NCBI GenBank assembly: GCA_014360015.1
Contig: JACIYJ010000001.1
Location: 372,001-436,000, forward strand
DNA length: 64,000 nucleotides
Source of the DNA: Candidatus Aminicenantota bacterium
Lineage (GTDB): Bacteria; Acidobacteriota; Aminicenantia; Aminicenantales; Saccharicenantaceae
Direction: 5' to 3'
This document shows positions 61,329-64,000 of this stretch, piece by piece. Position 1 is the stretch's first letter; every line of letters starts with the position of its first letter. Under the pieces are notes generated by a model. The model was given only the letters and a program-made list of their open reading frames with translations. It made no database searches and was not told where the DNA came from. The translations under genes were made by a program, and so were the position numbers.

Positions 61329-63233
61329 ATGAGAAAGGTCAGCATAAATCAATTTCAATTATTGTTGATTATGGCCATTATTTTTGGCTTCTTATTATCA
61401 GTCCCTGAAGCTTTGAGTCCAGAAAAGAAACCATTGAGGCCGCTAAGAGCCGGAGAAGAGTCCAGAGGTTCTTGGTGGATGAAGCAGACGGCTATTTCCT
61501 CTGATGGCCAGATGGCCAGCCTGAAATCAAAGAGATGGTGGAAAAAAGCTTCAGAACTCAAACCGGGTGAAAGTCTCGTGGTCGAGGAAAAAGGAGAAGC
61601 TAAGGATAGAATGGTGATAAAAGTTGAAAGCTATGAGCGGGAAGACGGAGAAGAAGTCCAGGTGCTGGTCTGGGTGATCGATGACGACGGAGATGAAAGC
61701 TTGAAATCAGGCGGCGATTTTCATGATGATTGCTACGTCTATGACCTGAACCGGGACGGATTGGTTGATGTTCTGGTTGATTATGCGGATGAAAATGATG
61801 ATGGTCAGGCGGATTATATGGAAATCCGACTTTTTGAGAGAGGCCAGCTGGTCAGAGCCTGGTTCGGCTATGATTTCGAAAATATTGGAGAGATTTTCAA
61901 GTTCAGGAATCCTTTAGATTTGATTTCAGAGAAATTCAGTCAAAATCTTTCTGGTAATAAATTCTATTTCAAAAATGTTCTCAACCCTCTTTCAGGCACC
62001 TGGGCCCCGGCTGATATCTGCCCTGTAGCCAGCTTTGATCTAAATCAGGACGGGTTGAGTGACCTGGTGGTTAGATTTAATCTTCAGCCAACTTCATCAT
62101 TTACTAAGGCAACTACAAGTTTTGAACCGATTAATTTCTGGTCGAAAGAATTACAATCGGTGGTAATCCACAGTCTGGAAATCAGTTATGATGTTGATAG
62201 AGGAAACAGCCTGGAAAATCCGTTTCACTATGATCTGGGTTTGATTCTTGAAGGTTGCCAGGCTTATGACTTCAGCAATTTCAAGACCTATTCACCAAAG
62301 AGAAGGCCACCCCAAGAAGTCTATGTCATTCCTTATGAAAAAACCCGGGAAATTCTGAACGGTTATCAGGCTGACACTGCAGGTTTTTCCTGGAAGGAAT
62401 TCTCCGACTTATCCATTGCCGATAACTCTAACCAGGGGGAAACGGAAGGACAGGGTATAGGCTGGGTCTGGGAACGGAGACCGCTCACCACCTCTTCTTT
62501 GTACATCCAGAAATGGAACATCAGGCGGGAAGTAGCTGAAGGTCTAATAGCGCCACCTGAGTTTTATTACAGCGATTTGGACCAGAGAATTCATCTTTAT
62601 GGAGCTACGGAAGGCTGGATTCAGGTTGGCAATTTTGCTGGCTTGCCTCGGCTTGGAGAGATTCGTTATTTTGACACTGATGGCAACGGTTTTTTTGACC
62701 GGCGGGAAATTTATCTGACCAACAGTTCCAGACCGGTTCTGGTGATGGCCGCTAAGGAGGAAAAAGCTAAAAAGATTCCTTTTGATTTAAAGCAGGTTTC
62801 GGAGTTTTATCTGAACGACATCTTACCTGAAGCCCTGGCTCGTAATGAGAAGCTTCTCCAGGCCATGAAGGATGTTTATGTATTTGAGCTGCCGGCTGGA
62901 CTCAAAGAAGCTATGGATAAAGCTTCTTTCAGCGAAAGGCGCTACCTCCTGGACATTTATTGCCTTCTTTACTTCATCAATCTCAGGGACCACTTTTTGA
63001 CTTTAGCCAATCAGAGGCTTTTTCAGGAGACGATAAAAGACACCAGCGGAAAATTTTATGGTGACCTATATCCTGGCCTTTTTAAGAATCCTCGAGAGGT
63101 GGCTTCTGCCCTCAAATCAGACCAGGCCTGGAAGCTGGTTCGTCTGCTGACTGACATAGAGCTGGCTTTCAGCCAGGCTGAGGTTGAAAAGACCATAAGC
63201 CTTCTGAAAAGGATTAAAGATTTAAAACTCTAA
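61329..63233 (+). CDS. Secreted protein of unknown function with EF-hand/dockerin-like loops
   Basis: A 634-residue exported protein; the signal peptide is LLLIMAIIFGFLLSVPEAL. No overall family is recognised. Acidic calcium-binding-type loops occur at about residues 132-165 (DLNRDGLVDVLVD, DENDDGQADYME), again near 235 (DLNQDGLSDLVV) and near 455 (DTDGNGFFDRREI). The C-terminal 130 residues are helical and charged. The ATG at 61329 is preferred over a TTG at 61323. It is separated from the convergent fbp by only 32 bases. It may be a surface protein stabilised by calcium. Confidence 0.8.
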   Translation: MRKVSINQFQLLLIMAIIFGFLLSVPEALSPEKKPLRPLRAGEESRGSWWMKQTAISSDGQMASLKSKRWWKKASELKPGESLVVEEKGEAKDRMVIKVESYEREDGEEVQVLVWVIDDDGDESLKSGGDFHDDCYVYDLNRDGLVDVLVDYADENDDGQADYMEIRLFERGQLVRAWFGYDFENIGEIFKFRNPLDLISEKFSQNLSGNKFYFKNVLNPLSGTWAPADICPVASFDLNQDGLSDLVVRFNLQPTSSFTKATTSFEPINFWSKELQSVVIHSLEISYDVDRGNSLENPFHYDLGLILEGCQAYDFSNFKTYSPKRRPPQEVYVIPYEKTREILNGYQADTAGFSWKEFSDLSIADNSNQGETEGQGIGWVWERRPLTTSSLYIQKWNIRREVAEGLIAPPEFYYSDLDQRIHLYGATEGWIQVGNFAGLPRLGEIRYFDTDGNGFFDRREIYLTNSSRPVLVMAAKEEKAKKIPFDLKQVSEFYLNDILPEALARNEKLLQAMKDVYVFELPAGLKEAMDKASFSERRYLLDIYCLLYFINLRDHFLTLANQRLFQETIKDTSGKFYGDLYPGLFKNPREVASALKSDQAWKLVRLLTDIELAFSQAEVEKTISLLKRIKDLKL

Positions 63234-63265
63234 AAGATGAACTTCGCTCAAGAAAATATTGAGTC

Positions 63266-64000
63266 TTAACTCTGTTTTTTCAAAACTTCAGCGATTTCTT
63301 CAACCAGTTCTTTTGAGCCCAAGTACAGGGCTGTTCTCTGATGCTGGTGGCTCGGTTTGATGGAGAGGATCGGTTGACCTTTTTCATCCACAGCTGAGCC
63401 ACCGGCTTCCTGGCACATGAAACTGACTACTGCTGCTTCATACATCAGCCTGAGTTTTCCGTTGGGATAATTTTTCTTGGGGTCAGGATGGTTAACTATG
63501 GCTGGATAAAGGAATAGCCCACCATTGGTCAGGATTCGGTGAAAATCTCCCGCCAGAGCCCCAAGATAGCGGAACTGATACTTTTTTTCATTTCTTTCAA
63601 TCCAGTCCCTGACTCCGCTGGAGAAATATTCACGATGAGCTGAGTTAAAGGAAAGCTCCCAGCTTTTTCTGTCAGCTGGCAGCTCAAGTCTGGTTGGCTT
63701 GACATAGTTCATAGTTTCGTCTATGTGAAATCGCCAGCAACCGGCCTCTTTCAGGGCGATGGTAAAAGTTCCAGTGGGAATGACGAACATGCCGGCCGCG
63801 ATGTATTCATTCCCGGCTCTCAGATGTCCATCTTCCGGACCTTCTAAATTTCTTTTGGCAATTCCAAAGAGAAAACCAACTGGCAAGTTATGAGGAATGT
63901 TAGATGAACCGTCCATCGGGTCAAAATAGACAAAATAACGACCCGATGGGTTCATCGACACCAGGTCTTCTTCTTCTTCACTGACCGCATAAATCACCCG
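63266..64000 (-). CDS. fbp: Fructose-1,6-bisphosphatase class I, partial
   Basis: The C-terminal 244 residues of a class I fructose-1,6-bisphosphatase; its 5' end lies beyond the window. The metal/phosphate motif FDPMDGSSNI is present. Also visible are YIAAGMFVIPTGTFTIAL, SFNSAHREYFSSG, YLGALAGDFHRILTNGGLFLYP, and NGKLRLMYEAAVVSFMCQEAGGSAVD. The enzyme removes the 1-phosphate in gluconeogenesis. It fits growth on peptides or acids where sugars must be made. Confidence 0.94.
   Translation of the reverse strand, partial: RVIYAVSEEEEDLVSMNPSGRYFVYFDPMDGSSNIPHNLPVGFLFGIAKRNLEGPEDGHLRAGNEYIAAGMFVIPTGTFTIALKEAGCWRFHIDETMNYVKPTRLELPADRKSWELSFNSAHREYFSSGVRDWIERNEKKYQFRYLGALAGDFHRILTNGGLFLYPAIVNHPDPKKNYPNGKLRLMYEAAVVSFMCQEAGGSAVDEKGQPILSIKPSHQHQRTALYLGSKELVEEIAEVLKKQS

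Overview
The window is a 64 kb piece of a chromosome from a Gram-negative, probably anaerobic or fermentative bacterium. The sequence shows TonB-dependent outer-membrane receptors with a carboxypeptidase-like N-terminal domain, an S46 peptidase, a bactofilin, lipoproteins, a tungsten aldehyde:ferredoxin oxidoreductase and a FeoAB ferrous-iron system. Base composition looks moderate and even. This mix resembles Acidobacteriota-related lineages such as Candidatus Aminicenantes. That placement is inference from gene content; no rRNA or phylogenetic marker was compared. I see no phage, plasmid, insertion sequence or CRISPR array.

Region 1 (1-12.4 kb) is a tungsten/pyranopterin island. A plus-strand run encodes a tungstate ABC importer (tupA partial, tupB, tupC), MoeA, MoaA, MoaC, a MOSC protein, MogA, a MobB-like GTPase and a short ThiF/MoeB-type E1. 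Convergent to it lies a minus-strand operon: aldehyde:ferredoxin oxidoreductase, a MoaD/ThiS-type sulfur carrier and an NADP-type aldehyde dehydrogenase. Together they can import tungstate, build the cofactor and oxidise aldehydes. MoaE is not in the window.

Region 2 (12.5-31.7 kb) is mostly housekeeping: PspC, deoxynucleoside kinase, panBCD, guaB and secA, an unknown secreted protein, a CDP-alcohol phosphatidyltransferase-like protein, yjbQ with an S46 peptidase, feoAB, uvrC, uvrB and a bactofilin.

Region 3 (31.8-40.7 kb) holds tRNA-Gly(CCC), a LipM-like octanoyltransferase, an unknown 299-residue protein and two divergent ECF sigma modules. The minus-strand module (sigma, zinc anti-sigma, two small membrane proteins, DUF4097 protein) is preceded by a textbook ECF promoter, so it is probably autoregulated. 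The plus-strand module ends in a two-PDZ HtrA homologue that has lost the catalytic His and Asp. A TrmH-type methyltransferase and tRNA-Leu(CAA) follow.

Region 4 (40.7-55.1 kb) begins with the decayed C-terminus of a class III aminotransferase. Next come two large TonB-dependent receptors, each with its own sigma-70-like promoter and strong terminator, then a 4-oxalocrotonate tautomerase, a Nudix hydrolase, a large transglutaminase-like lipoprotein, a NamZ-type exo-muramidase lipoprotein and a glutamine synthetase homologue.

Region 5 (55.3-64 kb) is a minus-strand sugar operon (ROK-like kinase, NagB, sodium/solute symporter, xylulokinase), a secreted protein with calcium-loop-like repeats, and a partial class I fructose-1,6-bisphosphatase at the right edge.

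One recurring signal: at least four genes (secA, the autoregulated ECF sigma gene, trmH, the Nudix gene) lack a Shine-Dalgarno sequence and have a convincing promoter whose -10 hexamer ends only 5-8 bases before the start codon. This suggests leaderless mRNAs.
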